61,822 nucleotides of DNA from an uncultured Mycoplasmatota bacterium (GTDB lineage Bacteria > Bacillota_I > Bacilli_A > RF39 > UBA660). A program made the position numbers and the translations under genes. How positions within the stretch are numbered: position 1 is the first letter of the stretch; the number at the start of each line of letters is the position of its first letter. The DNA is taken from positions 1-61,822 of the forward strand of contig CANRVY010000006.1 of NCBI GenBank assembly GCA_947643405.1, written 5' to 3'. Below, one piece after another: positions 17,675-26,357 of this stretch. The notes under the pieces were generated by a model. It did no database searches, was not told the DNA's origin, and saw only the letters and a list, made by a program, of their open reading frames with translations.

Positions 17675-17720
17675 CCCGATTTAAATTCGAACCTTAAAAA
17701 AGTCCGAACAGATTTCCTAA

Positions 17721-17794
17721 TGGTGCCACAAGTAGGAATCGGACCTACGTTAAAGCCTTACCATGGCCTCGTAATACCATTATACTATTGTGGC
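17721..17794 (-). tRNA. tRNA-Thr (GGT)
   Basis: A complete cloverleaf on the minus strand: 7-bp acceptor GCCACAA/TTGTGGC, short D arm with GG, 5-bp anticodon stem AGGCC/GGCTT around loop ATGGTAA (anticodon GGT), 4-base variable region, 5-bp T stem GTAGG/CCTAC and an encoded CCA. The T loop is TCCGATT, so position 55 is C instead of the nearly invariant T. It lies next to the mobile-element recombinase and could be the chromosome-side flank of the insertion. Confidence 0.8.
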
Positions 17795-17890
17795 AATCAC
17801 AAATATAGTATATCATAATATATGTTATAATGAAATAATTGTTTTTTGATTTATCAATATTTTCTAAGAATTTATGAAAGCTTATATTAT

Positions 17891-17913
17891 AAAAAATGGC
17901 TAAGCCATTTTTT
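17891..17913 (-). terminator. Rho-independent terminator
   Basis: An 11-bp stem AAAAAATGGCT/AGCCATTTTTT overlaps the stop of the Nudix gene and ends in T-runs on both strands. Confidence 0.8.
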
Positions 17914-18343
17914 ATTTATGTTTTGGTAATCTTATATATCCTTCTCTAATACAAGTTGGAACAATCTCATTTTTTAATGTATTAGAAAGAAGCGAAAAAT
18001 CATCTTCTGCTCCAAACCACATGAAATCTTCAATCTCTTCAGAACAAGTAAGTTCTCCTTCCAATTCTCCTTCATACATAAAAATATACATATGAAGTAA
18101 TGTCTTTTGATCACTCGTTGCGATCTCATCAAAATCCATAAAAGGAACTACTTTTTGAGGATCAAAAATAGCTTTCTTTCCTAATTCTTCATGACACTCT
18201 CTGATTGCAGCATCATATACGTCTTCCCCTTGTTCAACACTTCCGCCTATCATTTGATAAGTTGGTCTTTTTCTAGGTTTATCAATCAGTAATTTTCCAT
18301 CTTTAAAAAACAAAGTTCCCACTACTTTTTTTCTTTCTTCCAT
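17912..18343 (-). CDS. Nudix hydrolase
   Basis: A 143-residue Nudix domain protein. The Nudix box is clear (GGSVEQGED followed by AAIRECHEELG), with the metal-binding glutamates intact. The fold hydrolyses nucleoside diphosphates linked to another group; a MutT-like oxidised-nucleotide role is possible but not shown. It is bounded by a terminator downstream and another upstream that ends the YbjQ gene, so it is probably a single-gene unit. It is the first clearly chromosomal-looking gene beyond the recombinase and tRNA. Confidence 0.9.
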   Translation of the reverse strand: MEERKKVVGTLFFKDGKLLIDKPRKRPTYQMIGGSVEQGEDVYDAAIRECHEELGKKAIFDPQKVVPFMDFDEIATSDQKTLLHMYIFMYEGELEGELTCSEEIEDFMWFGAEDDFSLLSNTLKNEIVPTCIREGYIRLPKHK

Positions 18344-18387
18344 ATTATCCTCTTTTCTAACTTTATTTTATCACATTTCTTATATAC

Positions 18388-18411
18388 AAAAAAGAGAATT
18401 TAATCTCTTTT
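18388..18411 (-). terminator. Rho-independent terminator
   Basis: On the minus strand AAAAGAGA pairs with TCTCTTTT and a T-run follows; the stem includes the YbjQ stop codon. Confidence 0.7.
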
Positions 18412-18723
18412 CTTTAATTTTACTGCCGTTCCATAAGCAATAATTTCTGCTGCACCATTCATTACAGCAGAAGACCCATAACGTATATTAATAATTGCAT
18501 CAGCTCCTAAGCTTTTAGCTTCATCGACCATTCTTTTGGTTGCCATTTGTCTAGCAGTTGCTATCATTTCTGTATATCCTGCAATTTCTCCACCTACAAT
18601 GGTTTTCATTCCTGCCATAAAATCTCTTCCAATATTTTTAGACTGAACAATTTGTCCTTTTACAATTCCCAAAGCTTCTACTATTTCTTCTCCTGGAATA
18701 TAATCAATATTTACTAGCTTCAT
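18400..18723 (-). CDS. YbjQ/UPF0145 family protein
   Basis: A 107-residue YbjQ-like protein: VNIDYIPGEEIVEALGIVKG, a Gly-rich turn (KTIVGGEIAGYTEMIATAR) and SLGADAIINIRYGSS. The family forms pentameric-type assemblies and is sometimes called heavy-metal-binding-like, with uncertain function. ATG at 18723 is chosen because GGAGGAG lies 6 bases upstream; that SD is inside the end of the MerR-derived gene. It is presumably controlled with that regulator. Confidence 0.9.
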   Translation of the reverse strand: MKLVNIDYIPGEEIVEALGIVKGQIVQSKNIGRDFMAGMKTIVGGEIAGYTEMIATARQMATKRMVDEAKSLGADAIINIRYGSSAVMNGAAEIIAYGTAVKLKKRD

Positions 18724-19347
18724 CTTCTTCTCCTCCATTAATTTCTTTTATTCTGCTAATTAAGTTTACAACAATACCAAATAATGGAACCCCTAATACA
18801 AGTATAATAAACCCATAAATAAACCATGGCATATTTTTAGGTTCTGTGCATTGAAAATATGTAATTACTCCTATTACAAATAAAAAAATGCTTCCAAATA
18901 AAAAACTAGATATTACTGCGCCTATAATTTTTTTTGTTTTGTTTGTTCTTGTATCTCTCATTGTAAATCCTTCCTTGTTTAAAATATTCATTGTTTTAAA
19001 ATAATCTTCAATTTCAATTGTGTCATAAGTATCAGCTGAGGTACTAATTGAAGCGCACATAGCTTTTATTTTTTGATAATTATTTTCTTCACTTTCTATT
19101 TTTTTAATCCTATCTGCCATACATTCTTGTAGTGTTAATTCTCACTTTCAAGTTGTTTTAATTCCCGAATAGGAACATTTAGTTTTCTTAAAAACTTGAT
19201 GATTTTTAATTTTTGAATGTCTTTTTCGTCATAAATTCGGTAGTCATTTTCTTGATTTCGTTTAGGCGTTAATAGCCCATTTTCTTCATAATAACGAATA
19301 CTTTTTTTTGAAAGTCCAACTATGTGTTCTACTTCATTAATAAGCAT
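18704..19347 (-). pseudogene. MerR family regulator with membrane C-terminus, frameshifted
   Basis: The frame from 19347 encodes a MerR winged-HTH (EVEHIVGLSKKSIRYYEENG, then DYRIYDEKDIQKLKIIKFL) and stops at 19135 after only 70 residues. A second frame, readable from about 19138 as LTLQECMADRIKKIESEEN, continues with the coiled dimer helix and two transmembrane helices (IIGAVISSFLFGSIFLFVIG, IYGFIILVLGVPLFGIVVNL). Joined, they match the common Clostridial MerR regulators with a membrane tail. One missing base near GAGAATTAAC explains the break. It may be a real inactivating mutation, a sequencing error, or two surviving partial products. The promoter has MerR-type spacing. Confidence 0.75.
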
Positions 19348-19369
19348 ATGCTCCTCCTTTCTAAATTAG

Positions 19370-19400
19370 ATGATAAGCTATTCCCTAAGGGGAAAGTCAA
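19370..19400 (-). promoter_or_regulatory. MerR-type promoter with 19-bp spacer and dyad
   Basis: On the minus strand TTGACT (19395-19400) and TATCAT (19370-19375) are 19 bp apart, the overlong spacing typical of MerR-activated promoters. The spacer contains the dyad TTCCC-CTTA-GGGAA. It should drive the MerR-like and YbjQ genes. Confidence 0.75.
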
Positions 19401-19444
19401 GATATTTTTATTATTTTACATAATCATCAAATCAAAATGATTTA

Positions 19445-20092
19445 CTATTCTATACTCTGATAACTCTCATCAATTAGTTGCTTTAATAGATTAAAATCAA
19501 TATTTTGATCCAATAACACTGTAATCCAATATTTTTTATTCATATGATAAGCAGGGAAAAAATTTTTATAATCAATTAATTCTTGAATTTTTTCAGGATC
19601 ATTTTTTAAATTGATAATATCTACTATATCTTCTCCTTTTAATCCTAATGTTTTATAAGGAATATCTATCACTAAACCATACCATTTCTTTTTATTTTTG
19701 GTTTTCAGTGTAAAATAGTTTGGATATTTTGTCCAGGAATATTCTGGAACGGTTTCATATTTTTCTTTAACATAAGATATAATTCGATTTCGAATATTAA
19801 GAGCTTCAAAACAATGGTTTAAAATATCCTGTAGTATCAATTCAATTTTATGTTTTAAATCACTTACATAAGTTCCCTCTGCTTCCTTGATATAAAATGG
19901 TAAATATTTTTCACAAGTTTCTTTTTCAAAAACATCTACATAAAATGAATTTTTAGAAATGGTAATAATCACATACAAATCTTGACTGAGATTTTTTTTT
20001 AAACTATAAACATTGCATTCTTCCAAAAAACCATATTCAAGTAGTTTTTCTAGCATGACAGAATATTGTTTTAAAAGTGTATCTTTATTCAT
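19445..20092 (-). CDS. MmcQ/YjbR family protein
   Basis: A 215-residue protein whose C-terminal 110 residues fit the MmcQ/YjbR (DUF419-like, CyaY-fold) family: PEYSWTKYPNYFTLKTKNK, WYGLVIDIPYKTLGL, FFPAYHMNKKYWITVLLD. The N-terminal 95 residues are a less familiar extension that some family members carry. The fold is thought to bind DNA; the role is unknown. It overlaps the Pcp-like gene by 8 bases, so the two are translated together. Confidence 0.85.
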   Translation of the reverse strand: MNKDTLLKQYSVMLEKLLEYGFLEECNVYSLKKNLSQDLYVIITISKNSFYVDVFEKETCEKYLPFYIKEAEGTYVSDLKHKIELILQDILNHCFEALNIRNRIISYVKEKYETVPEYSWTKYPNYFTLKTKNKKKWYGLVIDIPYKTLGLKGEDIVDIINLKNDPEKIQELIDYKNFFPAYHMNKKYWITVLLDQNIDFNLLKQLIDESYQSIE

Positions 20093-20558
20093 AGTATCCT
20101 TCTTCTAGGCTAGATAGAAAATGTGCAAAAGAAGAAAGTTGATCAAAATTTTTTAGTGATGGAGCATGAATAAAAATCATTTTCGTTGTTAGGTTATGCT
20201 CATCAATATACTGTAGCCCATGATAATAAAAATTGTTGCATAAATAGTTTCCTGCATCCTTTGACAAAATCACTTTAAAACCAAGTGCTTCTATTTCCGC
20301 TTTTAACTTTAAATAATCATAATTTGTATCATAAGAGTTTTCACCACAACCAGTCATTTCTATTTTTATCACGTTTTGTTCTAAAGGTGCTTGACCAAAC
20401 GATATAATATAATCATAATTTTCAATTTCTTTATATAATTCTTTTACACTTGTTTCAAAACTATTTGTAATATATAATTTATGATTGTTTTCTATTTCAT
20501 CTAATAACACTTTAGAAGAATTCATTGCTCCCTTAAATGCTGTATATAAAACTTTCAT
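20085..20558 (-). CDS. Short pyroglutamyl-peptidase-like protein
   Basis: A 157-residue protein with the core of the C15 pyrrolidone-carboxylate peptidase fold. The Cys region (SKDAGNYLCNNFYYHGL) and the His region (MIFIHAPSL) are present, and YDYIISFGQAP matches the family's second strand. It is shorter than typical Pcp (about 200 to 215 residues) and the usual GLAGGR-ExV block is replaced, so activity and substrate are uncertain. ATG at 20558 follows GAGAGGAAG at good distance. Confidence 0.65.
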   Translation of the reverse strand: MKVLYTAFKGAMNSSKVLLDEIENNHKLYITNSFETSVKELYKEIENYDYIISFGQAPLEQNVIKIEMTGCGENSYDTNYDYLKLKAEIEALGFKVILSKDAGNYLCNNFYYHGLQYIDEHNLTTKMIFIHAPSLKNFDQLSSFAHFLSSLEEGYYE

Positions 20559-20577
20559 ATAATTTCTTCCTCTCAAT

Positions 20578-21024
20578 TCATATTTTTTTATTTTTTATAA
20601 TTTCTATTTTTTGATATTTGAATGCGAAAATAGTAAGCTTCTTTTTACAATTTGGGCATTTCGTATGTTTGATCCCCCTTTTTATTGGAAGCGGCAATCG
20701 TAATATTGTTTTACATTTCCTACATTTTTTATAAATATGATCTTTATCTTTCCAATTTTTTGTTATTATTTCAAATGGTTTATTTGCTATCTTTTTTAAT
20801 TTAAGATATAGTTGGTTTTCTTTTCTCCTTTGATGAATCTTTTTAGAAAATGTTCTATAAAAAATAACTACTACAAGCATAAGCTCTATTAAAAATATCC
20901 AATTTTGTCTTAAAAATAAGTTCAGTATAAAACATAACACATATAAGAGTAAGAAAAAACGATTTAAATTGTCTGTTCCATATCTTCCATACATAAATCT
21001 TACAATCTTATTAAAAAAATTCAT
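20578..21024 (-). CDS. Membrane protein with C-terminal zinc ribbon
   Basis: A 148-residue protein with MYGRYGTDNLNRF at the N terminus, two transmembrane helices (FLLLYVLCFILNLFL and IFLIELMLVVVIFY), a basic stretch, and a zinc ribbon CRKCKTILRLPLP with CPNC. Proteins of this layout are common in Clostridia and have no assigned function. It lies between the EamA transporter gene and the Pcp-like gene with small gaps, so it is probably co-transcribed. Confidence 0.75.
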   Translation of the reverse strand: MNFFNKIVRFMYGRYGTDNLNRFFLLLYVLCFILNLFLRQNWIFLIELMLVVVIFYRTFSKKIHQRRKENQLYLKLKKIANKPFEIITKNWKDKDHIYKKCRKCKTILRLPLPIKRGIKHTKCPNCKKKLTIFAFKYQKIEIIKNKKI

Positions 21025-21036
21025 ATAATTCCTCCT

Positions 21037-21894
21037 TTAAAGTTTTACTAAGATTACACCAAGTGTTAATAAAATTGCTGCTATCAATTTTTGAATCAGC
21101 TTATTTTTATTTTTCAAAACTAGAAATTCTATCATTGCATTTACAATAGAAGTCAAAGTAAAAATAGGCGCTACAATGGCAATATCTCCTAATTGATATG
21201 CTTTTACTGAAGATATTAGCATTAAACACCATGAAAATGCAGCAATTAAAAATTCTTTTTTATGATACATGTTAAATTCATTTTTTAAATCTATAATTTT
21301 ATATTTTCCAAATACTTTAATAAGAAAAGCTGGAATAGAAACCGTTATAATTGTATAAAATGCTAGGTTAAATTGTTCGGAAATATTGACGTTAATAAGC
21401 ATTGCAATTGCAAATAAAAAGTTAGATATAATAGACATAATGAAATACTTATTAAATTTTAATTTTCCTTTTTCAAAAGCTAATAAGAGATTCGCAAAAA
21501 TTATGATGATTGCTCCTAAAACTCTAGTAAAAATCAATTTTTCTTTTAAAAATAAAATTCCAAAAAAAATCATAAAAACGGTAGAAAGCTGTTTTAATAC
21601 ACTAAAAGTAGAAGGATCTAGTCCATATCTTGCTTCAATATTGAGCCTATCTGTAATTGCATACAAAAAAGTAGCAATAAGTAATATAATATAAATATTA
21701 AAATCATTTGGTAATGTAAATTTAAAAAAGGGAATAAATAAAAGGGCAAAAAGGGCAGTGAAAAATTCTAGTAAAATCGTTAATGCTCCAGCACTCTTCA
21801 TATTCCTATTGGCAGCTTTAAATACTTGAGCAAATAAAACTGCCGAAATTAAATAAATGATTACCCATGTTTCCCACAAATCAAATAAACTCAT
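21037..21894 (-). CDS. EamA/DMT family transporter
   Basis: A 285-residue membrane protein with ten hydrophobic helices arranged as two repeats, as in drug/metabolite (EamA) transporters. Diagnostic stretches include SVLKQLSTVFMIFFGILFLK in repeat 1 and APIFTLTSIVNAMIEFLVL in repeat 2. Substrate cannot be inferred. It heads a four-gene run with the zinc-ribbon, Pcp-like and YjbR genes. Confidence 0.85.
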   Translation of the reverse strand: MSLFDLWETWVIIYLISAVLFAQVFKAANRNMKSAGALTILLEFFTALFALLFIPFFKFTLPNDFNIYIILLIATFLYAITDRLNIEARYGLDPSTFSVLKQLSTVFMIFFGILFLKEKLIFTRVLGAIIIIFANLLLAFEKGKLKFNKYFIMSIISNFLFAIAMLINVNISEQFNLAFYTIITVSIPAFLIKVFGKYKIIDLKNEFNMYHKKEFLIAAFSWCLMLISSVKAYQLGDIAIVAPIFTLTSIVNAMIEFLVLKNKNKLIQKLIAAILLTLGVILVKL

Positions 21895-21951
21895 ATTATC
21901 ACCATAATACTATTTTATAGCGAAAAGAAAAGAATGTAAAGTTACATTCTT

Positions 21952-22845
21952 TTAAACTTCTTTACTAAATATAATAGAAACAATTCCACATAGCATTCCA
22001 CCGACTGGAAAAACGAGCCAATTTAGTTTCCATAAGTTAAAAACAAATCCTAAAATAAAATATACAATTGTTGCAATAATCATAATAATTGCACTTATTT
22101 TCCCAATGATTTCATCATTTTCATCGGTTTTATGAGATTCTTTATATAATGTCATCTCGTATTTGGATTTTTGAATTCCAACATTTATGATGAATGGTAC
22201 TGAAAAAGTGATAAATATCATAAGTACAACAACAGGAACTAAACTTTCTTCATCACAAATTTGAAAACCATATAAAGATAATAATGTAATTACACCAATT
22301 AATATAATACTAACTGTAGTTGCTATTACAATAGAAAATTTATGATTATAAGCCACTTTCTCAGTTTCAGAATAAAAATTGGAAATGTTCTTATATTTCT
22401 TTTGAATTTCATCCATTCTAATTCCTAATATAATAAAAATAGGAACAGCTACTACAACAAAAAGCAATAATACAATAGCGCCTATAATTACATATCTATC
22501 TGAAGATTCACTATTTGGTGCGCAAGACATAACCATTAACATCAATGTAACTCCAAACAATACTAGAAATACACCAAAAGCTATCCCTTTTGAGAATTTT
22601 GCTATAAATCTATCATATTCATGTTTTTCATTTGCTATTGAAGTGGTTATTTCTCCTTTTACCAATTCATCCATACTACACTGAAAAATTTCACAAATTG
22701 TAATTATTTTCTCAATTTCAGGATAACTACTTCCACTTTCCCATTTCGATACGGATTGCCTTGAAACATTTAACTTGTCTGCCAATTCTTCTTGCGATAA
22801 ATTTTTCTGCTTTCTAATGTTTTGTAGGTTTTCTCCAAGATTCAA
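21952..22845 (-). CDS. XRE regulator with membrane C-terminal domain
   Basis: A 297-residue protein starting at TTG (22845), fixed by AGGAGG seven bases upstream. Residues 1 to 65 are a classical XRE HTH (NIRKQKNLSQEELADKLNVS, RQSVSKWESG) followed by SMDELVKGE. The rest has about five transmembrane helices in pairs. This HTH-plus-membrane layout is common in Firmicutes and is thought to couple membrane or cell-envelope state to gene control. Targets are unknown. Confidence 0.85.
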   Translation of the reverse strand: MNLGENLQNIRKQKNLSQEELADKLNVSRQSVSKWESGSSYPEIEKIITICEIFQCSMDELVKGEITTSIANEKHEYDRFIAKFSKGIAFGVFLVLFGVTLMLMVMSCAPNSESSDRYVIIGAIVLLLFVVVAVPIFIILGIRMDEIQKKYKNISNFYSETEKVAYNHKFSIVIATTVSIILIGVITLLSLYGFQICDEESLVPVVVLMIFITFSVPFIINVGIQKSKYEMTLYKESHKTDENDEIIGKISAIIMIIATIVYFILGFVFNLWKLNWLVFPVGGMLCGIVSIIFSKEV

Positions 22846-22945
22846 ACACCACACCTCCTTTTCCAAAATTATTATAAAATATAGTAGACTGATTTGCCAC
22901 CAACTAACAATTGCACTTATCATTTTTTGTGCAACCAAAAGTTGC

Positions 22946-23761
22946 CTAAAGTTTTTTAGAATATTCTCGGATATCTTCCATTGCCTCTTTCTCTGATAAA
23001 TATTCGACTACAATTTGCTTGATACCATTTTCTTGTTGCTCAGCTAAAAAAGAATCAGGAAAATATAACTTTTTTAATAATATTCGTTCTAAAATATCCA
23101 TCAGTTCATATTTATCAAAAGAAGACGCTATATGTAGACTTCCTTCAATAATTCGACGTTCTGGATACGCCAAAAAGGGAACTACTGAGTTTCTAAAAGT
23201 ATGGTGAATAAAATTATTCCTATATGCATATAAAAAATTTATTAAATCTGTTCTTGTAATCCTTTGATGAGCATAAAAGTAAGTGAAGAAATCAAACAAT
23301 TCTAGCCATTCTTCACAAAATCCATAACCTCCACCAGACTGTTTTAAATCTACCTTCTCTATAAAATGTTCTCCTTCGTGCTTTTCTATATGACGAATTG
23401 CATTATTTCTAATTAATTTCATAAATAACGGAGAGACAACGAACTCAATACTTACTTGTCTTTCATCAATAGGAGTTCTTTCCACCTTTTGAAGAATTGC
23501 TTGAAATTGTTCTGGAATCACTATATTGGACTTTTTTAAAGATAATTTAGTTCCTTTTAATAATTCATTATTAATCAATTGTCGAAGCCTTTTCGCAGTA
23601 TAAAATTGATGATGCTTAAATGTCTTAGAAAAATAGGTATAATTTGTTGCTCCTTTCAAAAAGTTTTGACTAGAGAAGTCAAAATGACTATAAGAATTCG
23701 TTCCTTCAAAGCGATAAAACTTTGGCAATTCAGAGCATTGCAAATAAAATTTTTTGATCAC
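22946..23761 (-). CDS. Hypothetical protein
   Basis: A 271-residue soluble protein rich in aromatic residues, with helices such as EEWLELFDFFTYFYAHQRIT and a late IKQIVVEYLSEKEAMEDI. I recognise no family, signal peptide or catalytic motif. It precedes the membrane XRE gene on the same strand with a 100-base gap and may share a transcript. The frame is long, uninterrupted and has normal codon use, so it is very likely a real gene. Confidence 0.6.
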   Translation of the reverse strand: MIKKFYLQCSELPKFYRFEGTNSYSHFDFSSQNFLKGATNYTYFSKTFKHHQFYTAKRLRQLINNELLKGTKLSLKKSNIVIPEQFQAILQKVERTPIDERQVSIEFVVSPLFMKLIRNNAIRHIEKHEGEHFIEKVDLKQSGGGYGFCEEWLELFDFFTYFYAHQRITRTDLINFLYAYRNNFIHHTFRNSVVPFLAYPERRIIEGSLHIASSFDKYELMDILERILLKKLYFPDSFLAEQQENGIKQIVVEYLSEKEAMEDIREYSKKL

Positions 23762-23851
23762 AATTATCTCCCCTTTTTTAACTATACTATACTAAAATAT
23801 ATATTTTTTCAAGATCATTTACCATATTCATAATGGAAATTTAAGATCAAT

Positions 23852-23870
23852 AAAAAAAGCTCAAGCTTTT
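23852..23870 (-). terminator. Rho-independent terminator
   Basis: AAAAGCT/AGCTTTT hairpin with a 2-base loop followed on the minus strand by a T-run, 5 bases after the dCMP deaminase stop. Confidence 0.65.
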
Positions 23871-23874
23871 GAAC

Positions 23875-24366
23875 TTAATATCCTTTTACACCTTCTAATG
23901 ATTCATCATTTTCTATATAATCATTTACTAAAATGTGTCTATACCTTTCTTTGGAGTCTCTGATGTAAATATCTTTAATTCCAGCATTAATAATCATTCT
24001 TTTACATAGGGCACATGGGTTAGAATTTTCTACATAACTTCCATCTTTATAATTCTTACCACACAAAAATAGTGTTGCTCCTATCATTTTACTTCTTTCA
24101 GCACTTATGATTGCATTTTGTTCGGCATGAACACTGCGACATAGTTCATACCGTTCTCCTCTTGGAACTTCTAATTTTTCTCTTACGCAAACTTGCATTT
24201 CGCAACAATTCTTTCTTCCTCTTGGAGCACCTACATATCCAGTGGATACAACTTCATCATTTTTAATAATAACTGCACCGTAGTTTCTTCTGATACAAGT
24301 CCCTCTTTCTAATGCTACTTCTGCCATATCCAGATAATAATTAATTTTATCAATTCTTTCCATCAT
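23875..24366 (-). CDS. dCMP deaminase (ComEB-like)
   Basis: A 163-residue zinc-dependent deaminase. The catalytic HAE motif lies in SVHAEQNAIISAER and the second zinc ligand pair in NPCALCKRMI. The N-terminal extension with CIRRNYGAVI and GAPRG is typical of deoxycytidylate deaminases and ComEB rather than cytidine deaminases. It converts dCMP to dUMP, feeding thymidylate synthesis. It is bounded by a terminator and so is probably transcribed alone or with the upstream DUF1848 gene. Confidence 0.9.
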   Translation of the reverse strand: MMERIDKINYYLDMAEVALERGTCIRRNYGAVIIKNDEVVSTGYVGAPRGRKNCCEMQVCVREKLEVPRGERYELCRSVHAEQNAIISAERSKMIGATLFLCGKNYKDGSYVENSNPCALCKRMIINAGIKDIYIRDSKERYRHILVNDYIENDESLEGVKGY

Positions 24367-24413
24367 TACACATCCTTACTTCCTAAATACATTATAACAT
24401 AAAAATTTTATTT

Positions 24414-25301
24414 TTAAGCATTTCTTCTTTTGATTATATCATTTTTTTGTATTTTTCCAATTAGCATTGTACTATTAGAATCATGTTCTATAAAGTTTTT
24501 GTTTACTTTTGTTTCATCATAATTCGCATAACAATATTTACAAAAATGTTTACAAGTATTATAAACTCCAATATCAACCATTTCTACACAATTACATTTT
24601 TTGCCTTTTCTTGCTTTCCATCTTTTATATGTTTTTTTAGTTAGCTCAAAAGCAAGTTCATGACTTAAGCATTCTCCCTTTTTAAAACCATATTCCATCA
24701 GATTATTTTCTTCAAAACAAGTTTGGACAGTCATGCCATATGTTTGAGCACTCTCACTAAAAGAGATTCCAATTTCCTTATAATCCGCTTCTGTAAATGG
24801 TTTTATATTTAATATATTATTATTTTTTCTTACATTCTTATAATCATCTACAAAAGAAACAATAATTGTTTTTACATATCCGCTTAATAAAAAACACATA
24901 TGATGAAAAGCTTTTTTATGATATTCTAAATTGTATGTAGTATTTAAAAATATTGGATCATAACGCACAACTATATTGTTAACTCCAACAATATTAGATA
25001 CTTTTTTAATGGCCTCAATTATTTTCCCTTTAGGTGGTACATTTGGTTCAATGTCTTTTCTGTAAGGAGTCAACGTTATATGGAATAAGATTGGCTTTTG
25101 AATTATTGACAAATGTTTTATTATTGGGATTGGATTTTTTGTACAAAAAAGAATAGCATCCACATCTTCAAAATGAATTCTACTTACCATTGTACCAGAA
25201 AAAGGATTTCTAACATCTAGAAAGCCTTCTTGGTATCGTTTCATAAACCAATCTGTATAAAAAGCTACAATATCAGTTCTTCCACTCACATTTAAAATCA
25301 T
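24414..25301 (-). CDS. DUF1848 family protein
   Basis: A 295-residue protein of the DUF1848 family, recognised from the opening MILNVSGRTDIVAFYTDWF, the VRNPFSGTMVSRI block, ILFCTKNPIP and the cysteine-rich end (NTCKHFCKYCYANY). The CxxxCxxC at the C terminus resembles a radical-SAM-type or other Fe-S cluster site, unusually placed after the body of the protein. Function is unknown. It has its own ribosome site and no obvious operon partner. Confidence 0.9.
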   Translation of the reverse strand: MILNVSGRTDIVAFYTDWFMKRYQEGFLDVRNPFSGTMVSRIHFEDVDAILFCTKNPIPIIKHLSIIQKPILFHITLTPYRKDIEPNVPPKGKIIEAIKKVSNIVGVNNIVVRYDPIFLNTTYNLEYHKKAFHHMCFLLSGYVKTIIVSFVDDYKNVRKNNNILNIKPFTEADYKEIGISFSESAQTYGMTVQTCFEENNLMEYGFKKGECLSHELAFELTKKTYKRWKARKGKKCNCVEMVDIGVYNTCKHFCKYCYANYDETKVNKNFIEHDSNSTMLIGKIQKNDIIKRRNA

Positions 25302-25330
25302 GCATTCCTCCTATAGAAAAAGAAAGAATA

Positions 25331-26056
25331 TTAGTCTTCCTTTTTTGTTTTCTTTTGTTTTTTAAGCTGAATCATTATATAATCCAATTTTTCTTCTACT
25401 CTTTTGTTATAAATATAATTTACAATTAAAATAATACTTGTTTCAATTATTATAAATACTAAATTCCATAAAATAATAGAAGTTGTTTCCATATTTTCTC
25501 CACTTGCAGTATCATAAGTCTCTCCGCTTACATTACTTCCACCACTTGGATCTATATACCCCTCGCTACTTGCATTTTTCATAGCTTCTTCTATTATATT
25601 ATTTTTGTTTTTCTTCTCATATTCATCCATGATAGCTTTTTTTATTTTTTCATCATATATATTTGCATATCCTGGAAAGTATTGATCACCTATAACAATA
25701 AATGGAACACCCTCTACTTCTACTTTCAAGACTTTAGAAAAACCGTTTAGTAATGGGGTATTATCTACATCTTGCCATACTTCATAAGATACAACCTTAA
25801 AATACTTCCCATATTCTGGCACAATACTGTTAAGGAATGTTAAAAAACTCCGGCAATATCCACAACCATTTCCTCGAAATAAATATATGATTGCTTGATC
25901 TTCCGTTTCAGTATATCCTGATAAATCATGCTCAATTCCTTCTTCTGTTAATATCTCTTCCAAATTTTTAGAATGATATAAATTTTCTTCTGCTTTTACT
26001 TGCCATGGAAATAATGCTACCATTGCTATCAATAAAATTAAAATTTTCTTTTTCAT
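25331..26056 (-). CDS. Secreted/membrane thioredoxin-like protein
   Basis: A 241-residue protein with a cleavable signal peptide (MKKKILILLIAMVALFPWQ, cut near VKA-EE). An extracellular thioredoxin-like domain has a CGYC redox motif (FRGNGCGYCRS) and the cis-proline region (VEGVPFIVIGD). A Ser/Gly-rich linker, a transmembrane helix and a basic cytoplasmic tail follow. It probably supports disulfide formation or reduction in exported proteins. It is monocistronic or co-transcribed with the DUF1848 gene. Confidence 0.8.
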   Translation of the reverse strand: MKKKILILLIAMVALFPWQVKAEENLYHSKNLEEILTEEGIEHDLSGYTETEDQAIIYLFRGNGCGYCRSFLTFLNSIVPEYGKYFKVVSYEVWQDVDNTPLLNGFSKVLKVEVEGVPFIVIGDQYFPGYANIYDEKIKKAIMDEYEKKNKNNIIEEAMKNASSEGYIDPSGGSNVSGETYDTASGENMETTSIILWNLVFIIIETSIILIVNYIYNKRVEEKLDYIMIQLKKQKKTKKED

Positions 26057-26176
26057 AAACTCACTCCATAAAAATTATAATTGTTTATTTTATAAAAGTC
26101 AAAGGATTTAAAAAAGGTTCACAATTTTTTCAGGAAAAAGTCGTAAAAAAAGTATGAATACTATTTATAGAAATTT

Positions 26177-26205
26177 AAAAAAAACTAGATATTTATCTAG
26201 TTTTT
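26177..26205 (-). terminator. Rho-independent terminator after tRNA-Met
   Basis: ACTAGAT/ATCTAGT hairpin with T-runs on the minus strand, 8 bases beyond the tRNA 3' end. Confidence 0.8.
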
Positions 26206-26212
26206 ATTCTCA

Positions 26213-26289
26213 TGGTAGCGACGGGGAGATTCGAACTCTCGACCTACTGGGTATGAACCAGTTGCTCTAGCCAACTGAGCTACATCGCC
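26213..26289 (-). tRNA. tRNA-Met (CAT)
   Basis: A 77-base cloverleaf with encoded CCA: acceptor GGCGATG/CGTCGCT, a D arm with AGCTCAGTTGGCTAGAGC, anticodon stem ACTGG/CCAGT around TTCATAC (anticodon CAT) and a standard TTCGAAT T loop. Position 1 pairs with 72 as G-U, unlike initiator tRNAs with a 1-72 mismatch, so this is an elongator tRNA-Met, or tRNA-Ile if its C34 is modified to lysidine. Confidence 0.92.
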
Positions 26290-26357
26290 ATTTGGAACAA
26301 TATAATAATATCATATTTATTTTGGTTTGACAATACCTTATTATTCCTTTTTTAATT

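Noticed and set aside
17650-17720. Second tRNA or tRNA remnant next to tRNA-Thr, suggested by ATTCGAACC
   Set aside because: No acceptor or anticodon arm can be drawn and the loop would have nine bases; most of it belongs to the terminator.
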